Source: Shewanella putrefaciens (GTDB lineage: Bacteria; Pseudomonadota; Gammaproteobacteria; Enterobacterales; Shewanellaceae). From it: a stretch of 64,000 bases of DNA. The notes beneath the pieces are model-generated. The model saw only the letters and a list, made by a program, of their open reading frames with translations. It did not search any database and was not told the DNA's origin. Shown here piece by piece: positions 30,327-37,165 of the stretch. The position numbers were made by a program, and so were the translations under genes. Position 1 is the stretch's first letter, and each line of letters starts with the position of its first letter. Where the stretch lies: NCBI RefSeq assembly GCF_016406325.1, contig NZ_CP066370.1:1426001-1490000 (forward strand), written 5' to 3'.

Positions 30327-31133
30327 GTGATCGATAAAAGGGCAATTGCACTGACACTCACAAAGCAAGATTTGCTTGAGGTTGTTAATATCGCCAAGGC
30401 TGCGGGTGATGCGATTATGGCGATTTACGAACAGGATGATGTTGTCGTCAGCCATAAGGGAGATGATAGTCCTATCACGATGGCAGATGTTGCTGCGCAT
30501 CATATTATTGTGCAAGCGCTTACTGCGCGATTTGCTGGTATCCCTGTGATGTCTGAAGAAGCTTCGGATATTCCATGGGAGGAGCGGCGTCAATGGCAAT
30601 GCTATTGGCTTATTGATCCTTTAGATGGCACCAAAGAATTTATTAAGCGAAATGGTGAGTTCACCGTTAATATTGCGCTTATTCATCAAGGGATTGCAAT
30701 TGCTGGTGTTGTTTATGCCCCCGTGTTTAATACCTTTTATTATGGCGCTAAACATTTAGGCGCATGGCGGCAAAAAAAGGATGTTGAGGAGCCCCTTGCT
30801 GGGGTTACCTGTCAACGCGATGTGCCTATTATCTTGGGTAGTCGTTCGCATTTAAGTCCAGATCTCGCCGAATATTTAGCGCGGCTAGGTGAGCATAAGA
30901 TGCTCAGTGTAGGAAGCTCACTCAAATTTTGTCTATTGGCACAAGGTGACGCCGATTTGTACCCTCGATTAGGCCCAACCAGTGAATGGGATACGGCTGC
31001 GGCGCAGGCCGTACTGGAAAGTGCTGGGGGGAAAGTAGTTCGTTACGGCTCAGATGATGCGTTAACTTATAATCAAAAATCGGAAATATTAAACCCTTAT
31101 TTTATTGCTACAGCACCGGGCTGGGTAGGATAA
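30327..31133 (+). CDS. cysQ: 3'(2'),5'-bisphosphate nucleotidase CysQ
   Basis: CysQ hydrolyses 3'-phosphoadenosine 5'-phosphate to AMP, recycling the by-product of sulfate assimilation. Inositol-monophosphatase-family motifs are clear: SPITMADVAAH, EEAS, WLIDPLDGTKEFI (metal-binding DPLDGT) and TSEWDTAAAQAVLESAGG. AAGGA at 30315-30319 lies inside the longest frame (ATG 30312), so I favour GTG 30327 and a 268-residue product, nearer the family length. The next gene, mak, is unrelated in pathway. Confidence 0.92.
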   Translation: MIDKRAIALTLTKQDLLEVVNIAKAAGDAIMAIYEQDDVVVSHKGDDSPITMADVAAHHIIVQALTARFAGIPVMSEEASDIPWEERRQWQCYWLIDPLDGTKEFIKRNGEFTVNIALIHQGIAIAGVVYAPVFNTFYYGAKHLGAWRQKKDVEEPLAGVTCQRDVPIILGSRSHLSPDLAEYLARLGEHKMLSVGSSLKFCLLAQGDADLYPRLGPTSEWDTAAAQAVLESAGGKVVRYGSDDALTYNQKSEILNPYFIATAPGWVG

Positions 31134-31205
31134 CCAGATCGGTGAATTGCGTGATGGTTATATATCAACTCGATAAGGCAAAAGAGGCACACTGGAGTCA
31201 TTGTT

Positions 31206-32123
31206 ATGGTACGCATAGGCGTGGATTTAGGTGGAACAAAAATAGAATTAGTGGCCCTTAGTGAAGAAGGCAATGAGCTTTTTCGTAAACGTATTACGAC
31301 CCCCCGTGACTATCAAGGCACCCTTAGGGCCATTGCTGATCTAGTTTACGAAGCTGAGGCGACGCTGGGTGAGAAAGGCACTGTTGGCGTTGGGATCCCA
31401 GGGGTGATTTCTCCCTATTCAGGTTTAGTGAAAAATGCCAATTCGACATGGATTAATGGTCACCCTCTCGATGTGAATTTAGTCGAATTGCTTGAGCGTG
31501 AGGTTAGGGTTGCGAATGATGCCAATTGCTTTGCAATATCGGAAGCTATAGATGGTGCGGCGGCAGGGAGGTCTGTGGTTTTTGGCGTGATCATTGGTAC
31601 AGGTTGTGGTGCTGGTGTTGCCATTAACGGTAAGGTTCATGCGGGTGGAAATGGAATTGGCGGCGAATGGGGCCATAATCCGTTACCTTGGATGACAAAG
31701 GATGAGTTCAATACGACCCGCTGTTTTTGTGGTAATCCAGATTGTATTGAAACCTTTATCTCTGGAACTGGTTTTGTGCGTGACTACAATGCGGCGCTTA
31801 TTGCTGTGAGTGATTCTGGGGCCTTGGCTAAATCGGGTGCTGATATTATGGCTCTGGTTGATAAAGGCGATATCATTGCGATGGCAGCCTTTGAACGCTA
31901 TGTGGATAGGCTTGCGCGCGCTCTTGCCCATGTCATTAACTTACTTGACCCTGACGCGATAGTGTTAGGTGGTGGCATGTCGAATGTTGAAGCGATTTAT
32001 CCTCGATTGCCAGCACTACTAACCCGTTACGTGGTTGGACGAGAATGCCGTACACCAGTATTACAAAACCTTTATGGTTGCTCGTCAGGGGTCCGAGGCG
32101 CCGCTTGGTTGTGGGAAAAATAA
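31206..32123 (+). CDS. mak: ROK-family sugar kinase, probable fructokinase Mak
   Basis: The 305-residue protein is a ROK kinase phosphorylating a hexose, most likely fructose or mannose. [14 protein letters not shown] holds the phosphate-binding motif. [29 protein letters not shown] and the zinc-binding [18 protein letters not shown] follow, and it ends [13 protein letters not shown]. From memory these blocks resemble E. coli Mak (YajF) much more than NagK, so NagK is the less likely alternative. It is followed by a strong hairpin. Confidence 0.85.
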   Translation: MVRIGVDLGGTKIELVALSEEGNELFRKRITTPRDYQGTLRAIADLVYEAEATLGEKGTVGVGIPGVISPYSGLVKNANSTWINGHPLDVNLVELLEREVRVANDANCFAISEAIDGAAAGRSVVFGVIIGTGCGAGVAINGKVHAGGNGIGGEWGHNPLPWMTKDEFNTTRCFCGNPDCIETFISGTGFVRDYNAALIAVSDSGALAKSGADIMALVDKGDIIAMAAFERYVDRLARALAHVINLLDPDAIVLGGGMSNVEAIYPRLPALLTRYVVGRECRTPVLQNLYGCSSGVRGAAWLWEK

Positions 32124-32147
32124 TCCCTGCGAACAGATTATTTATAC

Positions 32148-32180
32148 CATCGCCCAGCTAAATGCTGGGCGATGCGTTTA
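32148..32180 (+). terminator. Terminator after mak
   Basis: CATCGCCCAGC (32148-32158) pairs perfectly with GCTGGGCGATG (32164-32174), with a 5-base loop, followed by CGTTTATGG. The stem is strong and the T tract weak; it could also work on the other strand. Confidence 0.7.
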
Positions 32181-32234
32181 TGGCACTTTTGATGCTATGA
32201 TTGCGCTTCTTTGGGTTATTTGGCATGGTTCTTC

Positions 32235-32966
32235 ATGTTTTGGGTTAAGAAAGTGGTCTCGCAGGGAATAATGCCTATTCCCTTTATCCTGCTGTTATTG
32301 CTTGTTTCTTTATTTATTTGGCGCCGTACTATGGCGAAATATTTAGTGGCGAGTGCTTTTATCCTTTTGCTCTTTTTAAGTAGCCAACTAAGCGTAAGCA
32401 CACTTGTTCGCCCGCTAGAATCAATCTATCCCATTAATTCCGCGCCTATTAGCGGTCAATGCTTTGTCATGGTGTTAGGCTCTTCTCACTCAGATATTCA
32501 AGCTGCAACCGCAGTACAGTCCTTATCGGCAGTTGCGTTAGCCAGACTATCAGAGGGGATTCGTCAGCTAGGGCTTGGTCAGGATTGTATTTTGATTGTC
32601 AGTGGCTGGGGAGGAGAACTTACCCAAATTTCCCATGCAGAAATGATGGCGAAGGCTGCAGTGGAGTTAGGGGTTGATAAAAGTAAAATTATTCAATTTC
32701 CGCTAGCGAGAGATACCCTAGAAGAAGCGCAATATCTCAAGTGGGAACTTGGAGATTCATCTTTTCGTTTGGTCACATCGGCATCTCATATGCCAAGGGC
32801 TATGGCTATTTTCATTGGGAAAGGCTTATTGGCCAGTGCTGCTCCTACGGATTTTAGGGCGCGGGATGATTTTTGGTGGCGACTGACTGCCGATAATCTC
32901 GTGTCATCCCAGCGGGCCATCCACGAATATATTGGCCGTTTATGGCTTTGGATAAAACAGGAATAA
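32235..32966 (+). CDS. ElyC/YdcF family (DUF218) membrane protein
   Basis: The 243-residue protein has two N-terminal hydrophobic segments, then a periplasmic DUF218 domain. The start MFWVKKVVSQ aligns with E. coli ElyC (MLFTLKKVIG), and later blocks match too: VRPLESIYPI, VLGSSHSD, LVTSASHMPRAM and GRLWLWIKQ. E. coli ElyC supports envelope and peptidoglycan homeostasis; the same role is inferred here. The usual glycines after VVLG are replaced by SSH. ATG 32235 is chosen by alignment; no strong RBS is visible. The DUF2982 gene follows after 3 bases. Confidence 0.8.
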   Translation: MFWVKKVVSQGIMPIPFILLLLLVSLFIWRRTMAKYLVASAFILLLFLSSQLSVSTLVRPLESIYPINSAPISGQCFVMVLGSSHSDIQAATAVQSLSAVALARLSEGIRQLGLGQDCILIVSGWGGELTQISHAEMMAKAAVELGVDKSKIIQFPLARDTLEEAQYLKWELGDSSFRLVTSASHMPRAMAIFIGKGLLASAAPTDFRARDDFWWRLTADNLVSSQRAIHEYIGRLWLWIKQE

Positions 32967-32969
32967 AAC

Positions 32970-33644
32970 ATGACCTCAGAGTCTGACGTGGTATTGGTAC
33001 GACCATTATCTAAGCGAAATGGGTTAACGCTCACTTGGGGAGGCGCCTGTTCTCTTATATTAGGCTTTGGGTTATTCATCCTTTTCCCAACATTTTTTGC
33101 AATAGGGCTAGTTTTTTTCAGTTTAGGGGCGATTGCACTGATCTTGGGATTAGCGAAGGTCTATGAGCCTGAAACGACGATAAGCTTAGATGAAAAAGGA
33201 TTAAGTTATTTTCATCGCCGCGGAAAAGTGTTCATCGCATGGGATAATATTCAGCGTCTTGATATTCCTCGTGTGACTCAAGGTTTCAACACCATTGAAC
33301 TGTCTTATTTAGGCATTAAATTAAAACACTTAAATCCGGTTCTCGATAACATATCCCTACGCTTAGCGACAGGATTATTGACTGAGCAACGTCCATTATT
33401 AGTGACCGCGGCTTCTCAGCAGGAAGATCTTGCCACCCTAGAGACATACCTTGGTACCGAATTTAGTCCTTTAGTGATTGAAGGGGACAGATATCGTGGT
33501 GTGCTGGCGATGTTTGGTCATCGCTGCGTTATGCTTGATACCCATTTAGGCTATCACCTCTATATTCCCCACGACAGTTTGGACCGAGACCCCAAAGAAT
33601 TTATTAAACTGTTAAGGCAGCGTATTGCACAGGGGATATCATAG
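32970..33644 (+). CDS. DUF2982 family membrane protein
   Basis: The 224-residue protein has two adjacent membrane helices (about residues 20-60) followed by a soluble domain. FHRRGKVFIAWDNIQRLDIPRV looks like the PH-like core seen in membrane-bound bacterial PH-domain proteins. I recognise it as the DUF2982 type found in Shewanella and relatives; no function is known. It starts 3 bases after the ElyC-like gene with AGGA upstream, so the two are probably one operon. Confidence 0.7.
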   Translation: MTSESDVVLVRPLSKRNGLTLTWGGACSLILGFGLFILFPTFFAIGLVFFSLGAIALILGLAKVYEPETTISLDEKGLSYFHRRGKVFIAWDNIQRLDIPRVTQGFNTIELSYLGIKLKHLNPVLDNISLRLATGLLTEQRPLLVTAASQQEDLATLETYLGTEFSPLVIEGDRYRGVLAMFGHRCVMLDTHLGYHLYIPHDSLDRDPKEFIKLLRQRIAQGIS

Positions 33645-33674
33645 TTAGGTCTGAGGGCTCTACTAAAACGAGAA

Positions 33675-33707
33675 GGTCACTAGTGCAATAATGCCAATCC
33701 TAACTAA
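33675..33707 (+). repeat. 33-base direct repeat, copy 1
   Basis: The 33 bases starting GGTCACTAGTGCAATAATG recur at 33858-33890 with 30 of 33 identical. Both copies include ATGCCAATCCT. Copy 2 overlaps the palindrome at 33799-33866. Confidence 0.8.
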
Positions 33708-33798
33708 GTCCTTAATTCACAAATCCGCCCTAAACAGCTTTTGTACCAAGGCAAGACAGTTAAGTTATGTGCATTACGTATTAATTGTCATTGCTTCC

Positions 33799-33866
33799 CC
33801 AGTGACACGCCGTGAATATATCCATATAGGCTCGACGGCGGCATCCATGCCGCCAACGGTCACTGG
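33799..33866. repeat. REP-like palindromic element
   Basis: The outer arms CCAGTGAC (33799-33806) and GTCACTGG (33859-33866) enclose a perfect inner hairpin, GGCGGCAT-CC-ATGCCGCC (33837-33854). The structure is typical of extragenic palindromes; I recall similar sequences in other Shewanella genomes but have not searched. Confidence 0.7.
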
Positions 33867-33890
33867 TGCAACAATGCCAATCCTCACTAA
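33858..33890 (+). repeat. 33-base direct repeat, copy 2
   Basis: This is the second copy of the repeat at 33675-33707, 183 bases downstream, with three mismatches. It starts within the right arm of the palindromic element. Confidence 0.8.
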
Positions 33891-34137
33891 CCCTATCGCT
33901 GTTCATTTAGCTAAAAAGCAATTGCCCCAAAGTTTGTTTCGCAGTTCAAAAGGGAAATAGGCCAAGTAAAGCTTTGCCTATAGAAAAGTTGATGGTTCGA
34001 CTTAGAAGTTATGTATCCCATATTTTTCGTAGTTTGCATGCTTTAATCAAAATCAAAGTCGTGGGGCTTCACCCCACACCCGACCAAAGAGGACTGCTCG
34101 TCCTATCCTCCTTGGATGTTCCATGACGCACCCCCAA

Positions 34138-34273
34138 CGGAGTTGAAAGCCCCTTGTGCTCATTGACAAATTTGCTATCGCTTCCGAAGGATGCGTCCCT
34201 GCACCTGCGAAAGCTAGCTCGCCATCCATGGCGAGACTCACGCAATTTGTCTATTCGCCCAGCGGCAACTCCG
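34138..34273. repeat. Nested inverted-repeat element
   Basis: Three nested arm pairs are visible: CGGAGTTG (34138-34145) with CAACTCCG (34266-34273), GACAAATT (34165-34172) with AATTTGTC (34244-34251), and CTCGCCAT-CC-ATGGCGAG (34218-34235). The spacing suggests a folded repeat and not a gene. Confidence 0.65.
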
Positions 34274-34468
34274 AGGGGAGGTGTATTCCTTGGAGTTTTG
34301 AGTCGTTAGATAGCGATTCATCAGCAAAAAAATAAGCATGAAAGAACGAGAAAGCTAAAACGATATCAAGTGATTACCCATCAAACAGTATAAAAAAACC
34401 GCTACCGCTAAAAAGCAAATTCCTATAGCATCATTTATACCAATTGACATGGATGTGGCAGCGGCCAA

Positions 34469-34528
34469 GTCCAACAAGCGATTTATGCCCTGCAAACAGC
34501 GCAGCGCATAAATACTAAGACGTTAGAG
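34469..34528 (+). repeat. attC-like site 0
   Basis: The R'' box GTCCAAC (34469-34475) fits RYYYAAC exactly. ATTTATGC pairs with GCATAAAT within the site, and the R' box GTTAGAG is at 34522-34528. Recombination would fall after G34522. It marks the left end of cassette 1. The cassette that would own this site's R'' box, upstream, is not identified. Confidence 0.6.
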
Positions 34529-34540
34529 CTAAGGAAAGTC

Positions 34541-34978
34541 ATGAGTATCACATTGGAAGAAATTACAAGTTCAAATTATGAAGACGTATGTGACTTAGAT
34601 GTCACGAATGAGCAACAGGAATATGTTGCGAGCAATATGTGGTCTTTGGTTGAATCACATTACTGCCAAGGGCATACCTGCAGAGCTATCTATCAGAACG
34701 ATAAGCCTGTCGGTTTTTTCATGTGGGTATCTGAAACGCCGGAAAAAGTTTCTATCTGGCGCTTTATGGTGGATCAACGCTATCAACAATCTGGTATTGG
34801 CAGAGTTGCACTAAATTTGGCGCTCAATGAAATCAAAGCCAGTGACAAAGTAAAAGAAATAGAAATTTGCTATGACCCTGAAAACCCAGTGGCCAAAGAT
34901 TTTTATTCACGTTTTGGCTTTCAGGAAGTGGGTTTGGATGAAGATGGTGAAGATATGTTGGCAGTCATCAAGCTGTGA
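34541..34978 (+). CDS. GNAT family N-acetyltransferase (cassette 1)
   Basis: The 145-residue protein is a GNAT acyl-CoA-dependent acetyltransferase. The core is IWRFMVDQRYQQSGIGRVAL, where QQSGIG is the acetyl-CoA pyrophosphate loop. It is followed by EIEICYDPENPVAKDFYSRF and GFQEVGL, the usual C-terminal block. The overall pattern resembles diamine acetyltransferases of the BltD type, from memory, so a small amine is a possible substrate. It fills cassette 1, starting 12 bases after the attC 0 R' box, with AAGGA before the ATG. It ends 1 base before attC 1. Confidence 0.88.
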   Translation: MSITLEEITSSNYEDVCDLDVTNEQQEYVASNMWSLVESHYCQGHTCRAIYQNDKPVGFFMWVSETPEKVSIWRFMVDQRYQQSGIGRVALNLALNEIKASDKVKEIEICYDPENPVAKDFYSRFGFQEVGLDEDGEDMLAVIKL

Positions 34979-34979
34979 G

Positions 34980-35053
34980 CTCTAACAATCGCCTTAAACA
35001 TCGCGGCCTCTGGACTCGCAACAAGTTGCTCGCCGTTTAGGCGAGCGTTAGGC
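34980..35053 (+). repeat. attC site 1
   Basis: This 74-base imperfect palindrome has R'' CTCTAAC (34980-34986) and R' GTTAGGC (35047-35053), the latter fitting GTTRRRY. TAACAATCGCCTTAAAC at the left mirrors GTTTAGGCGAGCGTTA at the right. R'' is the exact complement of GTTAGAG at the start of cassette 1, the pairing expected when cassette 1 is excised as a circle. The centre carries TCGCAACAAGTTGCTCGC. Confidence 0.85.
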
Positions 35054-35058
35054 ATACT

Positions 35059-35946
35059 ATGCATATTTCGTCTATTTCATTGTTCACCGTAGCGGCTCCT
35101 CCAATTGTGGGCAGTTTCATTGTACTTGCTCTAGCGGATGTGGGGTGGGGTATCTGGGGTACTCATCTGGTGGCCATTTTTTTGGCCTGCGGTCTTGCAA
35201 TGTCGGGTGCTCTGATTAAGAAGGCAGGTCATTGCCGGTTTGCAACCTTTGCCATAGTCATTCTGACCTTGATTGGCTTGGCTATACCATTGCTTGGCGA
35301 GTCATCAGAACCTGAGCGGTGGATGTCAGTTGGGCCTTTGATGCTTTATGCTGCACCGCTCTTTCTACCCTCGTTTATCGCAGCTTGTTCGGTTTTTGTT
35401 AGCAAAGACGGCAAGCATCAAATAGTGTCTTTGGCTGTCGTTATTGGAGCCGCTTTAATACTTTCTTTTCAACCAGATGCGTCCCAGGTTCTTGGGTTGC
35501 TTGTTGCTTCGGTTGTTGTCGTTATGCAGTTCCGACTTGGCATATTTAAGCTCAGCTTGGTGGTTGTTCCCATGTTATTGATAACCGTATGGGTATTCTC
35601 CTTACCGGATCCTTTGGCGCCAGTTCCTTATGTTGAGGAGGTCTTCGCCTTGGGACTGAGTCACTCATTATTCGCTGGAATAGCAATAATCGTCAGTGCA
35701 ATCGCATTGGTTGTGGGGTTGTGGATTAAATCGATGAAGGGACCTCTGTGGTTGTCCGCTGTAGCAGCTTACTATGCTTCTCTATTTGCATGCTCAATAG
35801 CAGGGCTAACACCAGCTCCGCTGGTTGGATATGGTGCAGGGCCAATTTTAGGATTTGGACTTATGTTGGGAACTCTGAGGTGTCTAGAACCTCAACTCTT
35901 GCCTAACAATCCAATACAACCGACCGCTAACGTGTCGGCTGATTGA
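35059..35946 (+). CDS. Polytopic membrane protein with SEDS (FtsW/RodA)-like motifs (cassette 2)
   Basis: The 295-residue protein has about eight membrane segments. Four SEDS-family landmarks appear in the family order: a RW-x3-GP block (R87, W88; PERWMSVGPL), QPD at 138-140 (FQPDASQVLG), VEEVFALG near 192-199, where FtsW/RodA have a TDFIFA-type motif, and GLTPAPLVGYGAGP at 249-262, where they have GLTLPLISYGGSS. It is shorter than FtsW or RodA (about 370-400), and the catalytic Asp position may be Glu. The homology is by eye. The last codons and stop lie inside attC 2, giving the tail NNPIQPTANVSAD. It is alone in cassette 2. Confidence 0.6.
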   Translation: MHISSISLFTVAAPPIVGSFIVLALADVGWGIWGTHLVAIFLACGLAMSGALIKKAGHCRFATFAIVILTLIGLAIPLLGESSEPERWMSVGPLMLYAAPLFLPSFIAACSVFVSKDGKHQIVSLAVVIGAALILSFQPDASQVLGLLVASVVVVMQFRLGIFKLSLVVVPMLLITVWVFSLPDPLAPVPYVEEVFALGLSHSLFAGIAIIVSAIALVVGLWIKSMKGPLWLSAVAAYYASLFACSIAGLTPAPLVGYGAGPILGFGLMLGTLRCLEPQLLPNNPIQPTANVSAD

Positions 35947-35956
35947 AGCGTTATTT
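35901..35956 (+). repeat. attC site 2
   Basis: This 56-base site has R'' GCCTAAC (35901-35907), fitting RYYYAAC exactly, and R' GTTATTT (35950-35956). ACAACCGAC pairs imperfectly with GTCGGCTG in the middle, and CAATCCAA with TTGAAG. R'' complements GTTAGGC at the start of cassette 2 exactly. It overlaps the 3' end of the cassette 2 gene. Confidence 0.85.
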
Positions 35957-35969
35957 GCCAAGGAAAGCC

Positions 35970-36410
35970 ATGGTAGAGCATTCAAAGACAACCAGAGTGT
36001 TAGCTTATATTTGCGCAGCGATATTGCTGCCTGTGTATATTGCAGGACCAATTTCATTGATTTTATTGTCAGGTAAGCGATTTTCAAATGCCGATGCATC
36101 GACAGTTATTTTGCTGGCCGCGCTATGTGTTGGTATGACTTATCTATGTGGGAAGTATTTTTATTTGATGGTTCGTTTTCTTAAAAACATAAAAACAAAA
36201 ATGACTTACGATAACGAAGGTATAGTTTTACGCAAAGGCACTGAAACAAAGCAGTATTCTTGGAATGATTTAAGAGCATCACGTGAATATGCCAGTTGTC
36301 AGATTTTCTGCTTAATGGATTTGAGTCAACAACATTTGTTTAGCATATGGGAGTATGCGAGTGGATATCATGAGTTTCGCCAAAAAATGCATGATGAAAT
36401 TGGCATATAA
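35970..36410 (+). CDS. Small two-helix membrane protein (cassette 3)
   Basis: The 146-residue protein has two hydrophobic segments (about residues 11-33 and 45-68) and then a soluble domain, YDNEGIVLRKGTETKQYSWN and onward, resembling the PH-like fold of small membrane-anchored bacterial proteins. No named family is recognised. ATG 35970 lies inside the cassette with AAGGA 5 bases upstream; a longer frame from TTG 35943 would begin inside attC 2 and is rejected. The stop codon lies within the R'' box of attC 3. Confidence 0.7.
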   Translation: MVEHSKTTRVLAYICAAILLPVYIAGPISLILLSGKRFSNADASTVILLAALCVGMTYLCGKYFYLMVRFLKNIKTKMTYDNEGIVLRKGTETKQYSWNDLRASREYASCQIFCLMDLSQQHLFSIWEYASGYHEFRQKMHDEIGI

Positions 36411-36482
36411 CAAGCGCAATCACAACGGGGCTGAGGCCCTCGATTCGCAACAAGTTGCTCGCGTGTGTTGCGGGCGTTAACC
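36405..36482 (+). repeat. attC site 3
   Basis: This 78-base imperfect palindrome has R'' ATATAAC (36405-36411) and R' GTTAACC (36476-36482). Left arm TAACAAGCGCAATCACA mirrors TGTGTTGCGGGCGTTA at the right. The centre carries the same 18 bases as attC 1, TCGCAACAAGTTGCTCGC. R'' matches the complement of GTTATTT, the start of cassette 3, at 6 of 7 bases. Confidence 0.75.
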
Positions 36483-36530
36483 CATAGAAATTTTTATCCG
36501 AAACTGACAAGTTAGAGCAAAGGAGCTATC

Positions 36531-36650
36531 ACGCTTTTGTCCCCAAACGTGCTGTGTATTTCTTTAAAACTTACAGGCTACACCGATGCTAAACAGGTGA
36601 GCCATGGTGATTAGCGAGACGACCGTCCGCCCCATGGACGGGGCGGTCGA
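36531..36650 (+). repeat. About 110-base direct repeat, copy A, with intact palindrome
   Basis: It begins ACGCTTTTGTCCCCAAA and ends in a GC-rich palindrome (GACCGTCCGCCCC, then ATGGA, then CGGGGCGGTC). It aligns end to end with 36787-36899 at roughly 70 percent by eye. In this copy CCGCCCC and GGGGCGG are joined by a short loop. Confidence 0.65.
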
Positions 36651-36786
36651 GCATCCACGGAGGGACTTGCTGCGAGTCGACGAGCAAATGCTATGGCACG
36701 CCTATAAGTCGGTGCCTGCATACATTAAGTTCCCAACAGCTTAAGTTATAAGTCACTCAGTCGTACTATATTTTGCACTTTTTTCA

Positions 36787-36899
36787 ACGCACTTTTTGTC
36801 CCCAAAAGCGTTACGTATGCCTTTTAAATCTATCGGTTACGCTAATGCCAAAAAGGTGAACCATAGTGATTTGCGAGATGACCGTCCACCCCATGGACG
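36787..36899 (+). repeat. About 110-base direct repeat, copy B, palindrome interrupted
   Basis: It starts ACGCACTTTTTGTCCCC and runs to CACCCCATGGACG, in parallel with copy A. The second half of its palindrome (GGGCGG) resumes only at 36952, after the inserted hairpin segment. Confidence 0.65.
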
Positions 36900-36951
36900 C
36901 TTTTTGGCATTAATGCCATCGCGGCATTTGTGAACCCTTTCACATCAGACG
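36900..36951. mobile_element. 48-base hairpin insertion with GACG duplication
   Basis: Compared with copy A, copy B carries 48 extra bases (36900-36947) flanked by GACG on both sides (36896-36899 and 36948-36951). The segment contains the perfect palindrome TGGCATTAATGCCA and a hairpin TGTGAA-CCCT-TTCACA. A 4-base duplication around a hairpin-only segment looks like insertion of a tiny mobile repeat. Confidence 0.55.
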
Positions 36952-37103
36952 GGGCGGCCCTGCATTTGAACAACATTCATATTTAACTGCCAGTTCACAG
37001 TCCATGACTCTCATTCATAAACCGAGTCATTAGATTGAAGCCTACTTGCCGATTTAGTACGCCTTTTTCTCTGATTATTACACGATAAAAAGGCGATAAA
37101 AAA

Positions 37104-37122
37104 GGGGACCTTAATGGTCCCC
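37104..37122 (-). terminator. Terminator of the decaheme cytochrome gene
   Basis: GGGGACC (37104-37110) pairs with GGTCCCC (37116-37122) around TTAAT. On the minus strand it is followed by TTTTTTATCGCC. A second hairpin, GCACTAC/GTAGTGC at 37137-37155, lies between it and the gene. Confidence 0.88.
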
Positions 37123-37165
37123 AATGAATTGCAGGGGCACTACGTAGAGTAGTGCAGGGCTACCC

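Larger units (their letters stand above)
33645..34468. other. Repeat-rich intergenic region left of the cassette array
   Basis: These 824 bases lie between the DUF2982 gene and the first attC-like site. They are packed with palindromes and direct repeats (listed separately). Two frames here (33691-33960 plus, 34053-34241 minus) lie over the repeats and show no protein features, so I do not call them genes. The region may include eroded cassettes. Confidence 0.6.
36483..37103. other. Repeat-rich gene-free region right of the cassette array
   Basis: These 621 bases have no credible gene. They carry two diverged copies of a palindrome-ending repeat, one with an apparent 48-base insertion (listed separately). 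The first bases after attC 3 could belong to a fourth cassette that has lost its gene, but no further attC site is seen. Confidence 0.6.

Noticed and set aside
33691-33960. 89-codon frame
   Set aside because: It spans the 33-base repeats and the REP-like palindrome and has no RBS or protein features.
34053-34241. 62-codon minus-strand frame
   Set aside because: It lies on the nested inverted repeat and looks like a by-product of it.
35943-35969. Longer start (TTG) for the cassette 3 gene
   Set aside because: It would begin inside attC 2, in the previous cassette; ATG 35970 has an RBS.
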